64,000 nt of DNA from Apostichopus japonicus (lineage: Eukaryota > Echinodermata > Holothuroidea > Aspidochirotida > Stichopodidae): contig NC_092569.1 in assembly GCF_037975245.1 (NCBI RefSeq), forward strand, positions 28,861,668 through 28,925,667. Direction: 5' to 3'. Position numbers and translations under genes: made by a program. Positions 25,970-38,849 of the stretch are shown piece by piece. Position 1 is the stretch's first letter; each line of letters begins with the position of its first letter. The notes beneath the pieces were generated by a model. It made no database searches, was not told the DNA's origin, and saw nothing but the letters and a program-made list of their open reading frames with translations.

Positions 25970-25993
25970 CAGTTGTGGGGCGCCCCACAACTG
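25970..25993. repeat. 24-bp perfect palindrome of GCCCCACAACTG half-sites
   Basis: CAGTTGTGGGGC is followed directly by its reverse complement. Further single half-sites occur at 26147-26158 (exact), and with changes near 25907-25920 and 26191-26203. All lie within 400 bp of the LINE 3' end. Confidence 0.8.
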
Positions 25994-26399
25994 TTTTTGC
26001 CTATTCCACATTAAAATTATCAAATATCATTAAGGAGTTAATTTAAAGCAATTGATAGTTTGACCTAGAAGTGAATTTACATAATGTTTTTTAGTGTGAG
26101 TTATGGAATAACCAAACTTTTTCAAAACGCCCTCTAATTTTACCATGCCCCACAACTGTGTTTTTGTCAAATACCTGAGCTCAATTTGGATGCTCCACAA
26201 TTGTCAGTGTGTGTGATTCCCCGTGTATGTAGGACTTTCAGTACTCTGAACTGTTTTTGGTACTAGATTCTGTACCCAGAAGTTATTTTAATTTGTTCTT
26301 GCATATCAATCCTAACCATAATTTATACCCTAACCTTATATTATATTTCCATATCATAGAGGCTGCTAAAACAGGGTAAAAAATTACAATTCCAAACCC

Positions 26400-26615
26400 C
26401 TAACTCCAAGGGCGGATCTAGGGGGCAGTCGACCAGGTGGGCGCCACTGAATTGTGGCCTGAGGGAGGAGTATAAGGGGATGGTGTGACACCCTCCCCTT
26501 TTGAATTTTTTTTGAATCCCAGTAGTGCCTACATGTAAAATGGTGGCATTTAGATAAACTTTTGCCACTCTTAATTTTCCCTGAAATATGCAGTCTTTGT
26601 GGGTTAACATTATTA
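26400..26615. repeat. Interspersed repeat family B, copy 2
   Basis: It is colinear with 8870-9030 (see that entry) and preceded by 'aagggcggatctaggggg'. 26616-27500 shows no gene; it contains a C run near 26733 and an ATT/CATT microsatellite at 27433-27480. Confidence 0.6.
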
Positions 26616-28109
26616 AATTTTATATATATTTTACCATATTAGTTACGGCAATCGGCATCCTATCCCCTTGAGATGCATTTCACGTCCAAGCCCGTAACCT
26701 CGACCTATTTATCACCGCAACTCAACCATCGTTCCCCCCCCCCCCCTTCTAATAACTTATTGGGAATAGTTTCTAATAGACACTATTGACACATGGGGCG
26801 CATAGCCAGAGAATTTTCATGCACGTTGTGCATATGGCGGAAGTGATATATGTTGAGTTGAGCTGAAAACAAAAATTGAGGGGATTCTGAATGCACGTCT
26901 GAGCCCAAAATAACAACAAACTTCCCTGACGGCTCATGTCATTTATATATTTATTCAGTTTTTCATCTTTGGGTCATGAGGTGGGTATACATACCCATGG
27001 TGTACCTATGCGTACAGAATTTTTTTGGATATACCATATTTGCCCGCGGGAACGCATACGTTATATTGGACTGAATTGCGCGATATTTCCCAAATGATCA
27101 GCCAGAGAGAGTGGATACTGCCTACCATTTGACCAATTTGGGAGGGCGTGTCAGTCTTGGTGGGTGGGGAGCTGTATGACACACCTTGGTGCAAAGAATC
27201 TGGAGTATTACCATCGGGCAAGCGAGGAATTAAAACATACCTGACTAGGCTGACTCCCCGTATCACATTTGTCAAGTTCATTTCCATCGTACTCTAAATA
27301 CTGTGCTATACGTGCGCGGAGCGCGCGAAACTTTTCCCGTGTTCCCTCTCTTATATTAGTGCATTGGTTAATGTGGCATTTTCAAGTGGAAGAGAGTAGT
27401 TTGCTCAAAACCTTCTTTGGTCAATTTGGCATATTCATTATTATTATCATTATTATCATTATTATTGTGATTATTGTAATATTTTCATTGTGGTACCAAA
27501 ACCAGGGTGTCTGCTGACCAACATGGTACAATAATAGGGGGTGCGATCCCTCCCTGGGTGAAAGGGGGAGTTAATTCGAGAAAAAACCGAAAAAAATACA
27601 AAATTTTACATAAAAGGCTAGGGAGGAAACCCGCTTTTGGACCTTGCAGGCCTTACCACGCACAAGGGGCCAGGCCCTTTTAGGCCCATTTTGACAGGGT
27701 ACCACCACTAGGGTGTCTGCTGTCCAAAATGGTAACATAATTGGGGATGCAATCCCTCCCAAGGGTGATAGGGGGGTTATTTTGAGAAACAATTGAAAAA
27801 ATACAATATTTTTAACATTAGAGTATAGGGAGGACACCCACTTATGGACCTTGCAGGCCTTACCACGCACAGGGGCGTGACCCTTTTTGGCCCAATTTTA
27901 CAGGATACCATCACTAGGGTGTCTGCTGTCCAAAATGGTAACATAATTGGGAGTGCGATCCCCTTAGGGTGATAGGGGGGTTATTTTGTGAAAAACACCG
28001 AAATTAGACAATAATTTAACGTTAGAGTATACGGAGGAAACCCGCTTTTGGACCTTGCAGGCCTTACCACGCACAGGGGCCTGACCCTTTTTGGCCCAAT
28101 TTTACAGGA

Positions 28110-30562
28110 TACCACCACTAGGGTGTCTGCTGTCCAAAATGGTAACATAATTTGGAGTGCGATCCCCCTAGGGTGATAGGGCGGTTATTTTGTGAAAACA
28201 CCGAAATTAGACAATAATTTAACATAAGAGTATACGGAGGAAACCCGCTTTTGGACCTTGCAGGCCTTACCACGCACAGGAGCCAGGCCCTTTTGGGCCC
28301 ATTTTGACAGGGTACCCCCACTAGGGTGTCTGCTGTCCAAAATGGTACAATAATTGGGGGTGCGATTCCTCCCAAGGGTGATAGGGCGGTTATTTTGAGA
28401 AAAAAACGAAAAAATACAAAATTTAACATTAATTAGAGTATCGGGAGCAAACCCACTTATGGACCTTACAGGCCTTACCACGCACAGGGGCCAGGCCCTT
28501 TTTGGCCCAATTTTACAGGATACCACCACTAGGGTGTCTGCTGTCCAAAATGGTAACATAATTTGGAGTGCGATCCCCCTAGGGTGTTAGGGGGGTTATT
28601 TTGTGAAAAACACCGAAATTAGACAATAATTTAACGTTAGAGTATACGGAGGAAACCCGCTTTTGGACCTTGCAGGCCTTACCACGCACAGGGTCTTGAC
28701 CCTTTTTGGCCCATTTTGACAAGGTACCCCCACTAGGGTGTCTGCTGTCCAAAATGGTACAATTATTGGGGGTGCGATTCCTCCCAAGGGTGATAGGGGG
28801 GGGGCTATTTTGTGAAATCCCCCGAAATAAGTCAATAATTTAACGTAGAGTGGAGGAAACCCGCTTTTGGACCTTGCAGGCCTTACCACGCACAGGAGCC
28901 AGGCCCTTTTGGGCCCATTTTGACAGGGTACCCCCACTAGGGTGTCTGCTGTCCAAAATGGTACAATAATTGGGGATGCGATTCCTCCCAAGGGTGATAG
29001 GGCGGTTGTTTTGTGAAAACCCCCGAAATAAGTCAATAATTTAACGTTAGAGTATACGGAGGGAACCCGCTTTGGACCTTGCAGGCCTTACCACGCACAG
29101 GAGCCAGGCCCTTTTGGGCCCATTTTGACAGGGTACCACCACTAGGGTGTCTGCTGTCCAAAATGGTAACATAATTGGGAGTGCGATCCCCCCTAGGGTG
29201 ATAGGGGGGTTATTTTGAGAAAAAAAAACGAAAAAATACAAAATTTAACATTAGAGTATTGGGAGGAAACCCACTTATGGACCTTACAGGCCTTACCACG
29301 CACAGGGCCTGACCATTTTTGGCCCAATTTTACAGGATACCACCACTAGGGTGTCTGCTGTCCAAAATGGTAACATAATTTGGAGTGCGATCCCCCCTAG
29401 GGTGATAGGGGGGTTATTTTGTGAAAAACACAGAAATTAGTCAATAATTTAACATAAGAGTATACGGATGAAACCCGCTTTTGGACCTTGCAGGCCTTAC
29501 CACGCACATGGGCCTGGTCTTTTTGGGCCCATTTTGACAGGGTACCACCACTAGGGTGTCTGCTGTCCAAAATGGTAACATAATTTGGAGTGCGATCCCC
29601 CTAGGGTGATAGGGGGGTTATTTTGTGAAAAACACCGAAATTAGTCAATAATTTAACATTAGAGTATACGGAGGAAACCCGCTTTTGGACCTTGCAGGCC
29701 TTACCACGCACATGGGCCTGGTCTTTTTGGGCCCATTTTGACAGGGTACCACCACTAGGGTGTCTGCTGTCCAAAATGGTAACATAATTTGGAGTGCGAT
29801 CCCCCTAGGGTGATAGGGGGGTTATTTTGTGAAAAACACCGAAATTAGACAATAATTTAACGTTATAGTATACGGATGAAACCCGCTTTTGGACCTTGCA
29901 GGCCTTACCACGCACAGGGTCTTGACCCTTTTTGGCCCATTTTGACAGGGTACCCCCACTGGGGTGTCTGCTGTCCAAAATGGTACAATTATTGGGGGTG
30001 CGATTCCTCCCAAGGGTGATAGGGGGGCTATTTTGTGAAAACCCCCGAAATAAGTCAATAATTTAACGTTATGAGTGGAGGAAACCCGCTTTTGGACCTT
30101 GCAGGCCTTACCACGCACAGGAGCCAGGCCCTTTTGGGCCCATTTTGACAGGGTACCCCCACTAGGGTGTCTGCTGTCCAAAATGGTACAATAATTGGGG
30201 GTGCGATTCCTCCCAAGGGTGATAGGGGGGTTGTTTTGTGAAAACCCCCGAAATAAGTCAATAATTTAACGTTAGAGTATACGGAGGGAACCCGCTTTGG
30301 ACCTTGCAGGCCTTACCACGCACAGGAGCCAGGCCCTTTTGGGCCCATTTTGACAGGGTACCACCACTAGGGTGTCTGCTGTCCAAAATGGTAACATTAT
30401 TGGGAGTGCGATCCCCCCTAGGGTGATAGGGGGGTTATTTTGAGAAAAAAAAACGAAAAAATACAAAATTTAACATTAGAGTATTGGGAGGAAACCCACT
30501 TATGGACCTTACAGGCCTTACCACGCACAGGGCCTGACCATTTTTGGCCCAATTTTACAGGA
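28110..30562. repeat. Higher-order repeat copy 1 of the satellite (12 units)
   Basis: This 2,453-bp block is matched almost base for base by 30563-33015. The few differences seen include 'ccaccac' versus 'ccatcac' at the left edge, and G-run lengths near 28795 and 31247. Such low divergence between blocks, against clear divergence between neighbouring 204-bp units, marks recent block duplication. Confidence 0.85.
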
Positions 30563-33015
30563 TACCATCACTAGGGTGTCTGCTGTCCAAAATGGTAACA
30601 TAATTTGGAGTGCGATCCCCCTAGGGTGATAGGGCGGTTATTTTGTGAAAACACCGAAATTAGACAATAATTTAACATAAGAGTATACGGAGGAAACCCG
30701 CTTTTGGACCTTGCAGGCCTTACCACGCACAGGAGCCAGGCCCTTTTGGGCCCATTTTGACAGGGTACCCCCACTAGGGTGTCTGCTGTCCAAAATGGTA
30801 CAATAATTGGGGGTGCGATTCCTCCCAAGGGTGATAGGGCGGTTATTTTGAGAAAAAAACGAAAAAATACAAAATTTAACATTAATTAGAGTATCGGGAG
30901 CAAACCCACTTATGGACCTTACAGGCCTTACCACGCACAGGGGCCAGGCCCTTTTTGGCCCAATTTTACAGGATACCACCACTAGGGTGTCTGCTGTCCA
31001 AAATGGTAACATAATTTGGAGTGCGATCCCCCTAGGGTGTTAGGGGGGTTATTTTGTGAAAAACACCGAAATTAGACAATAATTTAACGTTAGAGTATAC
31101 GGAGGAAACCCGCTTTTGGACCTTGCAGGCCTTACCACGCACAGGGTCTTGACCCTTTTTGGCCCATTTTGACAAGGTACCCCCACTAGGGTGTCTGCTG
31201 TCCAAAATGGTACAATTATTGGGGGTGCGATTCCTCCCAAGGGTGATAGGGGGGGGCTATTTTGTGAAATCCCCCGAAATAAGTCAATAATTTAACGTAG
31301 AGTGGAGGAAACCCGCTTTTGGACCTTGCAGGCCTTACCACGCACAGGAGCCAGGCCCTTTTGGGCCCATTTTGACAGGGTACCCCCACTAGGGTGTCTG
31401 CTGTCCAAAATGGTACAATAATTGGGGATGCGATTCCTCCCAAGGGTGATAGGGCGGTTGTTTTGTGAAAACCCCCGAAATAAGTCAATAATTTAACGTT
31501 AGAGTATACGGAGGGAACCCGCTTTGGACCTTGCAGGCCTTACCACGCACAGGAGCCAGGCCCTTTTGGGCCCATTTTGACAGGGTACCACCACTAGGGT
31601 GTCTGCTGTCCAAAATGGTAACATAATTGGGAGTGCGATCCCCCCTAGGGTGATAGGGGGGTTATTTTGAGAAAAAAAAACCAAAAAATACAAAATTTAA
31701 CATTAGAGTATTGGGAGGAAACCCACTTATGGACCTTACAGGCCTTACCACGCACAGGGCCTGACCATTTTTGGCCCAATTTTACAGGATACCACCACTA
31801 GGGTGTCTGCTGTCCAAAATGGTAACATAATTTGGAGTGCGATCCCCCCTAGGGTGATAGGGGGGTTATTTTGTGAAAAACACAGAAATTAGTCAATAAT
31901 TTAACATAAGAGTATACGGATGAAACCCGCTTTTGGACCTTGCAGGCCTTACCACGCACATGGGCCTGGTCTTTTTGGGCCCATTTTGACAGGGTACCAC
32001 CACTAGGGTGTCTGCTGTCCAAAATGGTAACATAATTTGGAGTGCGATCCCCCTAGGGTGATAGGGGGGTTATTTTGTGAAAAACACCGAAATTAGTCAA
32101 TAATTTAACATTAGAGTATACGGAGGAAACCCGCTTTTGGACCTTGCAGGCCTTACCACGCACATGGGCCTGGTCTTTTTGGGCCCATTTTGACAGGGTA
32201 CCACCACTAGGGTGTCTGCTGTCCAAAATGGTAACATAATTTGGAGTGCGATCCCCCTAGGGTGATAGGGGGGTTATTTTGTGAAAAACACCGAAATTAG
32301 ACAATAATTTAACGTTATAGTATACGGATGAAACCCGCTTTTGGACCTTGCAGGCCTTACCACGCACAGGGTCTTGACCCTTTTTGGCCCATTTTGACAG
32401 GGTACCCCCACTGGGGTGTCTGCTGTCCAAAATGGTACAATTATTGGGGGTGCGATTCCTCCCAAGGGTGATAGGGGGGCTATTTTGTGAAAACCCCCGA
32501 AATAAGTCAATAATTTAACGTTATGAGTGGAGGAAACCCGCTTTTGGACCTTGCAGGCCTTACCACGCACAGGAGCCAGGCCCTTTTGGGCCCATTTTGA
32601 CAGGGTACCCCCACTAGGGTGTCTGCTGTCCAAAATGGTACAATAATTGGGGGTGCGATTCCTCCCAAGGGTGATAGGGGGGTTGTTTTGTGAAAACCCC
32701 CGAAATAAGTCAATAATTTAACGTTAGAGTATACGGAGGGAACCCGCTTTGGACCTTGCAGGCCTTACCACGCACAGGAGCCAGGCCCTTTTGGGCCCAT
32801 TTTGACAGGGTACCACCACTAGGGTGTCTGCTGTCCAAAATGGTAACATTATTGGGAGTGCGATCCCCCCTAGGGTGATAGGGGGGTTATTTTGAGAAAA
32901 AAAAACGAAAAAATACAAAATTTAACATTAGAGTATTGGGAGGAAACCCACTTATGGACCTTACAGGCCTTACCACGCACAGGGCCTGACCATTTTTGGC
33001 CCAATTTTACAGGAT
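30563..33015. repeat. Higher-order repeat copy 2 of the satellite (12 units)
   Basis: Second copy of the 2,453-bp block. Its last five units are in turn copied in 33020-34040 at a shift of 1,021 bp, with one distinguishing change ('ggtcacataat' at 33047). Confidence 0.85.
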
Positions 33016-36000
33016 ACCATCACTAGGGTGTCTGCTGTCCAAAATGGTCACATAATTTGGAGTGCGATCCCCCCTAGGGTGATAGGGGGGTTATTTTGTG
33101 AAAAACACCGAAATTAGTCAATAATTTAACATTAGAGTATACGGAGGAAACCCGCTTTTGGACCTTGCAGGCCTTACCACGCACATGGGCCTGGTCTTTT
33201 TGGGCCCATTTTGACAGGGTACCACCACTAGGGTGTCTGCTGTCCAAAATGGTAACATAATTTGGAGTGCGATCCCCCTAGGGTGATAGGGGGGTTATTT
33301 TGTGAAAAACACCGAAATTAGACAATAATTTAACGTTATAGTATACGGATGAAACCCGCTTTTGGACCTTGCAGGCCTTACCACGCACAGGGTCTTGACC
33401 CTTTTTGGCCCATTTTGACAGGGTACCCCCACTGGGGTGTCTGCTGTCCAAAATGGTACAATTATTGGGGGTGCGATTCCTCCCAAGGGTGATAGGGGGG
33501 CTATTTTGTGAAAACCCCCGAAATAAGTCAATAATTTAACGTTATGAGTGGAGGAAACCCGCTTTTGGACCTTGCAGGCCTTACCACGCACAGGAGCCAG
33601 GCCCTTTTGGGCCCATTTTGACAGGGTACCCCCACTAGGGTGTCTGCTGTCCAAAATGGTACAATAATTGGGGGTGCGATTCCTCCCAAGGGTGATAGGG
33701 GGGTTGTTTTGTGAAAACCCCCGAAATAAGTCAATAATTTAACGTTAGAGTATACGGAGGGAACCCGCTTTGGACCTTGCAGGCCTTACCACGCACAGGA
33801 GCCAGGCCCTTTTGGGCCCATTTTGACAGGGTACCACCACTAGGGTGTCTGCTGTCCAAAATGGTAACATTATTGGGAGTGCGATCCCCCCTAGGGTGAT
33901 AGGGGGGTTATTTTGAGAAAAAAAAACGAAAAAATACAAAATTTAACATTAGAGTATTGGGAGGAAACCCACTTATGGACCTTACAGGCCTTACCACGCT
34001 TAGGGCCTGACCATTTTTGGCCCAATTTTACAGGATACCATCACTAGGGTGTCTGCTGTCCAAAATGGTAACATAATTTGGAGTGCGATCCCCCTAGGGT
34101 GATAGGGGGGTTATTTTGTGAAAAACACCGAAATTAGTCAATAATTTAACATTAGAGTATACGGAGGAAACCCGCTTTTGGACCTTGCAGGCCTTACCAC
34201 GCACATGAGCCTGGTCTTTTTGGGCCCATTTTGACAGGGTACCCCCACTAGGGTGTCTGCTGTCCAAAATGGTAACATAATTGGGAGTGCGATCCCCCCT
34301 AGGGTGATAGGGGGGTTATTTTGAGAAAAAAAAACGAAAAAATACAAAATTTAACATTAGAGTATTGGGAGGAAACCCACTTATGGACCTTACAGGCCTT
34401 ACCACGCACAGGGCCTGACCATTTTTGGCCCAATTTTACAGGATACCACCACTAGGGTGTCTGCTGTCCAAAATGGTAACATAATTTGGAGTGCGATCCC
34501 CCCTAGGGTGATAGGGGGGTTATTTTGTGAAAAACACCGAAAGTAGTCAATAATTTAACATAAGAGTATACGGAGGAAACCCGCTTTTGGACTTTGCAGG
34601 CCTTACCACGCACATGAGCCTGGTCTTTTTGGGCCCATTTTGACAGGGTACCACCACTAGGGTGTCTGCTGTCCAAAATGGTAACATAATTTGGAGTGCG
34701 ATCCCCCTAGGGTGATAGGGGGGTTATTTTGTGAAAAACACCGAAATTAGACAATAATTTAACGTTAGAGTATACGGATGAAACCCGCTTTTGGACCTTG
34801 CAGGCCTTACCACGCACAGGGTCTTGACCCTTTTTGGCCCATTTTGACAGGGTACCCCCACTGGGGTGTCTGCTGTCCAAAATGGTACAATTATTGGGGG
34901 TGCGATTCCTCCCAAGGGTGATAGGGGGGCTATTTTGTGAAAACCCCCGAAATAAGTCAATAATTTAACGTTAGAGTGGAGGAAACCCGCTTTGGATCTT
35001 GCAGGCCTTACCACGCACAGGAGCCAGGCCCTTTTGGGCCCATTTTGACAGGGTACCCCCACTAGGGTGTCTGCTGTCCAAAATGGTACAATAATTGGGG
35101 GTGCGATTCCTCCCAAGGGTGATAGGGGGGTTGTTTTGTGAAAACCCACGAAATAAGTCAATAATTTAACGTTAGAGTATACGGAGGGAACCCGCTTTGG
35201 ACCTTGCAGGCCTTACCACGCACAGGAGCCAGGCCCTTTTGGGCCCATTTTGACAGGGTACCACCACTAGGGTGTCTGCTGTCCAAAATGGTAACATAAT
35301 TGGGAGTGCGATCCCCCCTAGGGTGATAGGGGGGTTATTTTGAGAAAAAAAAACGAAAAAATACAAAATTTAACATTAGAGTATTGGGAGGAAACCCACT
35401 TATGGACCTTACAGGCCTTACCACGCACAGGGCCTGACCATTTTTGGCCCAATTTTACAGGATACCACCACTAGGGTGTCTGCTGTCCAAAATGGTAACA
35501 TAATTTGGAGTGCGATCCCCCCTAGGGTGATAGGGGGGTTATTTTGTGAAAAACACCGAAAGTAGTCAATAATTTAACATAAGAGTATACGGAGGAAACC
35601 CGCTTTTGGACTTTGCAGGCCTTACCACGCACATGAGCCTGGTCTTTTTGGGCCCATTTTGACAGGGTACCACCACTAGGGTGTCTGCTGTCCAAAATGG
35701 TAACATAATTTGGAGTGCGATCCCCCTAGGGTGATAGGGGGGTTATTTTGTGAAAAACACCGAAATTAGACAATAATTTAACGTTAGAGTATACGGATGA
35801 AACCCGCTTTTGGACCTTGCAGGCCTTACCACGCACAGGGTCTTGACCCTTTTTGGCCCATTTTGACAGGGTACCCCCACTGGGGTGTCTGCTGTCCAAA
35901 ATGGTACAATTATTGGGGGTGCGATTCCTCCCGAGGGTGATAGGGGGGCTATTTTGTGAAAACCCCCGAAATAAGTCAATAATTTAACGTTAGAGTGGAG

Positions 36001-36984
36001 GAAACCCGCTTTTGGACCTTGCAGGCCTTACCACGCACAGGAGCCAGGCCCTTTTGTGCCCATTTTGACAGGGTACCCCCACTAGGGTGTCTGCTGTCCA
36101 AAATGGTACAATAATTGGGGGTGCGATTCCTCCCAAGGGTGATAGGGGGGTTGTTTTGTGAAAACCCACGAAATAAGTCAATAATTTAACATTAGAGTAT
36201 ACGGAGGAAACCCACTTATGGACCTTACAGGCCTTACCACGCACAGGGCCTGACCATTTTTGGCCCAATTTTACAGGATACCACCACTAGGGTGTCTGCT
36301 GTCCAAAATGGTAACATAATTTGGAGTGCGATCCCCCCTAGGGTGATAGGGGGGTTATTTTGTGAAAAACACCGAAAGTAGTCAATAATTTAACATAAGA
36401 GTATACGGAGGAAACCCGCTTTTGGACTTTGCAGGCCTTACCACGCACATGAGCCTGGTCTTTTTGGGCCCATTTTGACAGGGTACCACCACTAGGGTGT
36501 CTGCTGTCCAAAATGGTAACATAATTTGGAGTGCGATCCCCCTAGGGTGATAGGGGGGTTATTTTGTGAAAAACACCGAAATTAGACAATAATTTAACGT
36601 TAGAGTATACGGATGAAACCCGCTAGGGTGATAGGGGGGTTATTTTGAGAGAAAAAAACAGAAAAAATACAAAATTTAACATGAGAGTATAAGGAGGAAT
36701 CTCGCTTTTGGACCTCTCTTGGACCCTCCTCACGCCCACACATGGGATTTCAGCGACAACACCATTTCAGGGTAAGTAGCAGAGACTATCAGCTTGCGTT
36801 AGCTACCAAGACCGTGTAATTTTCTTATCAGGAAAGGTTATTTATCATTATGAATTCTATTTATGGGAAAATAGGTGTTTTTGTTTTGAAAACTGTGAAA
36901 AAATACGTCTTCTTGAAACCCCCTCCTGTTGACTGGGGGCACTTTAAGAGGTAAAACTTAAAACGTTGTGGTAGATGGGAGGTC

Positions 36985-38430
36985 CAGCGATCCCTCCCTG
37001 GGATGATAGGGGGGTTATTTTGAGGAAGATAGGCTCCGGGAGCCCGAGTCCGGCGAGAGAGGCCGGAGGAGAGAGAGAGAGGAGAAAGAGATATTGCCCC
37101 CAAGGTCCCGGCACCGTCCGGATTCTATGACCAAGGGTGAAGGCAAGGGCAAGGCTCAAGGCCAATAAATAGCCCATTTGAAATTCCGACCGGAACGGAC
37201 AGAATGTCCAGGTCGAGGGGAGTGGTACCCGGCTAGGTACGCACACCGAGATGGGCTCCGGGGGCCCGGGTCCGACGAGACCACGGGTCCGGCGAGCCCT
37301 CACAGGGAGTGCGGAACCGAGGTTCCACTCCGGATCCCAGGAGCCGGTCCCGGAGCCGGGAACCGATGAGATCAACAACTGCTGGGCCCCCAGAACGGGG
37401 TAGTAAGGGCAAACGCCCAATCCGAAAAGAAAGCCGGCCCGAGCGAGGTTCCCACGGCAAACGGAGATATACGTATCCCCAGCCTCAAAGTTAATCCCGC
37501 TTCCAAGAGGGGGAAAAGTCTCTTTCATCAGGGGAGTGTTGCCCCCCGGAACTAGCAGCTTGAGCTGCAACGACAGGTTCGAATCAATTGCGGAAAGACA
37601 CTGCAATCGCTACACCATTTATCACTACACATCCCAAATGTGTGTTTAACGAGTACCAGCAGAAACCAGGACATGACATAGATTTCCTGGGCATTCATGG
37701 GTCATATTCTCCTCGCTAATTATACTTCTCTCTCATTATAATTCATCGCCATATGTCTAGGTTTGAAACCTTACTTGTGTTTTGTTGTTTAAAACGCTTG
37801 TGGAACCCCCTCTAGAGCATGTCAAAATGCGCAAAACTGAAGCGATTCTAGTACAGTCTCGTAGTACCTTGGCAAACTGCCAGGAAGAGAACGTTCTCGA
37901 AACTTGGCAAAGTGCCAGGAAAACGAAGCCCTTTTTAGTACCTTGGCAAACTGCCAAGAAGATATACCCGCGCTGTATATTTGTTATGAGAGGGGGGGGG
38001 GGGGGGCGAGCAGTCACCTGGATTGACACGTGTAAGCTCAACGTTTGCTGCAACGAGCTGTCGACTACGTGAGCGATCCCATGGAATAAGCCTCTCTCTC
38101 TACTTTTTGGGTGAATTACCAAGACAAACGCGTTAGTAAGTTGGAAAAGGGGTAGGATAAAACCCCAGCGAAGGTACAAGCGCTCCGAGCATACAGTATG
38201 CGCTTCATGAATAATGTTCGATGTTCCGACATTTTAAGCACAGTTGCATTTTGTAGCACCTGATAGCCTAGTCGTGGCTATGCGCTAGGTGGTTTCAATA
38301 GGAAGTTGGATACTTCTACTGTACTACACTACGAAATTGACACGTCTCGACATGGAGAGATTTGAGGAGTAACGGGTACGTTATCATAACATTCATTACG
38401 TGTTTACGTTAAATGTGGGTTAGCTAGGGT
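36985..38430 (+). mobile_element. DIRS-related fragment, rearranged
   Basis: From 37024 the GC-rich sequence ('ggctccgggagcccg.gtccggcgaga', 'cggacagaatgtccgggtcgagg') matches 48390-49060 of the DIRS element with deletions. From 37490 to 38420 it matches 49265-50180 almost colinearly ('ggaactagcagcttgag', 'cacatcccaaatgtgtgttta', 'cgtgtttacgttaaatgtgg'). It carries no terminal repeats, RNase H or recombinase. Immediately left (36990-37023) lies a stray satellite piece ('ccctccctgggatgatagggg'). The minus-strand 220-codon frame is a compositional shadow. Confidence 0.7.
37869..37957. promoter_or_regulatory. Three NFI-like palindromes in the DIRS-related fragment
   Basis: TTGGC-N5-GCCA(A/G) occurs at 37869-37883, 37904-37918 and 37943-37957, the last a perfect TTGGCAAACTGCCAA. 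The same three are kept, with one base change, at 49617, 49652 and 49689 in the larger element. The match to the animal NFI consensus is seen in sequence; any binding is inference. Confidence 0.5.
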
Positions 38431-38607
38431 TAGCTTAGGGTTAGCATATTCGACATAGTTTTCGGGACATAAATTGGTGTCGTGATGTAACTCGATGCGT
38501 ACTATCAAGTGATGATCTTAAACTTGTTTCAAGTCGTTTACTCCTGTAATGAGGGCACTTTAAAGTTTTACCTAGGGGTCCGTTTCTGAGACAGGAGGAA
38601 TAAGCTA

Positions 38608-38740
38608 TCAAGTCCAGACTGTCCATTATTCATTAGGTCCAGACTGTCTACTATTAGGTCCCGAGCGTCCAATTTCAGGTCCAGACTGTCCATTTCTAAG
38701 TCCAGACTGTCCATTTCTAGGTCCCGAGTGTCCAAGTGTC
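38608..38740. repeat. ~21-bp minisatellite
   Basis: 'ggtccagactgtccatttcta' and its variant 'ggtcccgagtgtccaa' alternate six or seven times. The minus strand reads a heptad-like DSLDLEM repeat, but no exon context supports translation. Confidence 0.75.
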
Positions 38741-38849
38741 TGAACCCAAAATCGTGAAGGAGTGGCAATTGCCCCCAGTTGCCCCCCCCCCCCTGTATCC
38801 ACCCTTGCCTAACTCTATATCGGTGTGGTTGATGTGAAAAAACATTGGC

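Larger units (their letters stand above)
27505..36720. repeat. ~204-bp satellite array with higher-order repeats
   Basis: About 45 head-to-tail units carry the markers 'ctagggtgtctgctgtcc', 'gtgcgatcc', 'gggtgatagggg', 'caataatttaac', 'ttgcaggccttaccacgcac' and 'gggcccattttgacaggg'. The marker 'ctaggg' falls at 27708, 27913, 28118 and 28321, a spacing of 203-205 bp. Variants repeat as blocks: 28118-30570 recurs almost exactly at 30571-33020 (12 units, 2,453 bp), 32050-33050 recurs about 1,021 bp on (five units), and 34724 recurs at 35743 (five units). A six-unit spacing (1,225 bp) is also seen. Minus-strand frames of 60-146 codons run through single or double units, because 204 is divisible by three, but stops and frameshifts break them repeatedly. 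I do not treat them as genes. First and last units are divergent. Confidence 0.95.

Noticed and set aside
27571-36268. About 30 minus-strand reading frames of 60-146 codons
   Set aside because: They follow the satellite unit, are interrupted in every few units by stops or length changes, and have no splice or start context.
27505-36720. CRISPR-like array
   Set aside because: Units are contiguous 204-bp copies without short repeat/unique spacer alternation, and the context is animal DNA.
36944-37606. 220-codon minus frame rich in Pro/Ser/Arg
   Set aside because: It lies antisense to the GC-rich DIRS-related fragment; similar shadows appear at 48178-48750 in the homologous element.
38420-38450. 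Interstitial telomere repeat (TTAGGG-like)
   Set aside because: Only two or three degenerate copies ('gggttag', 'agggttagc'); too short to support.
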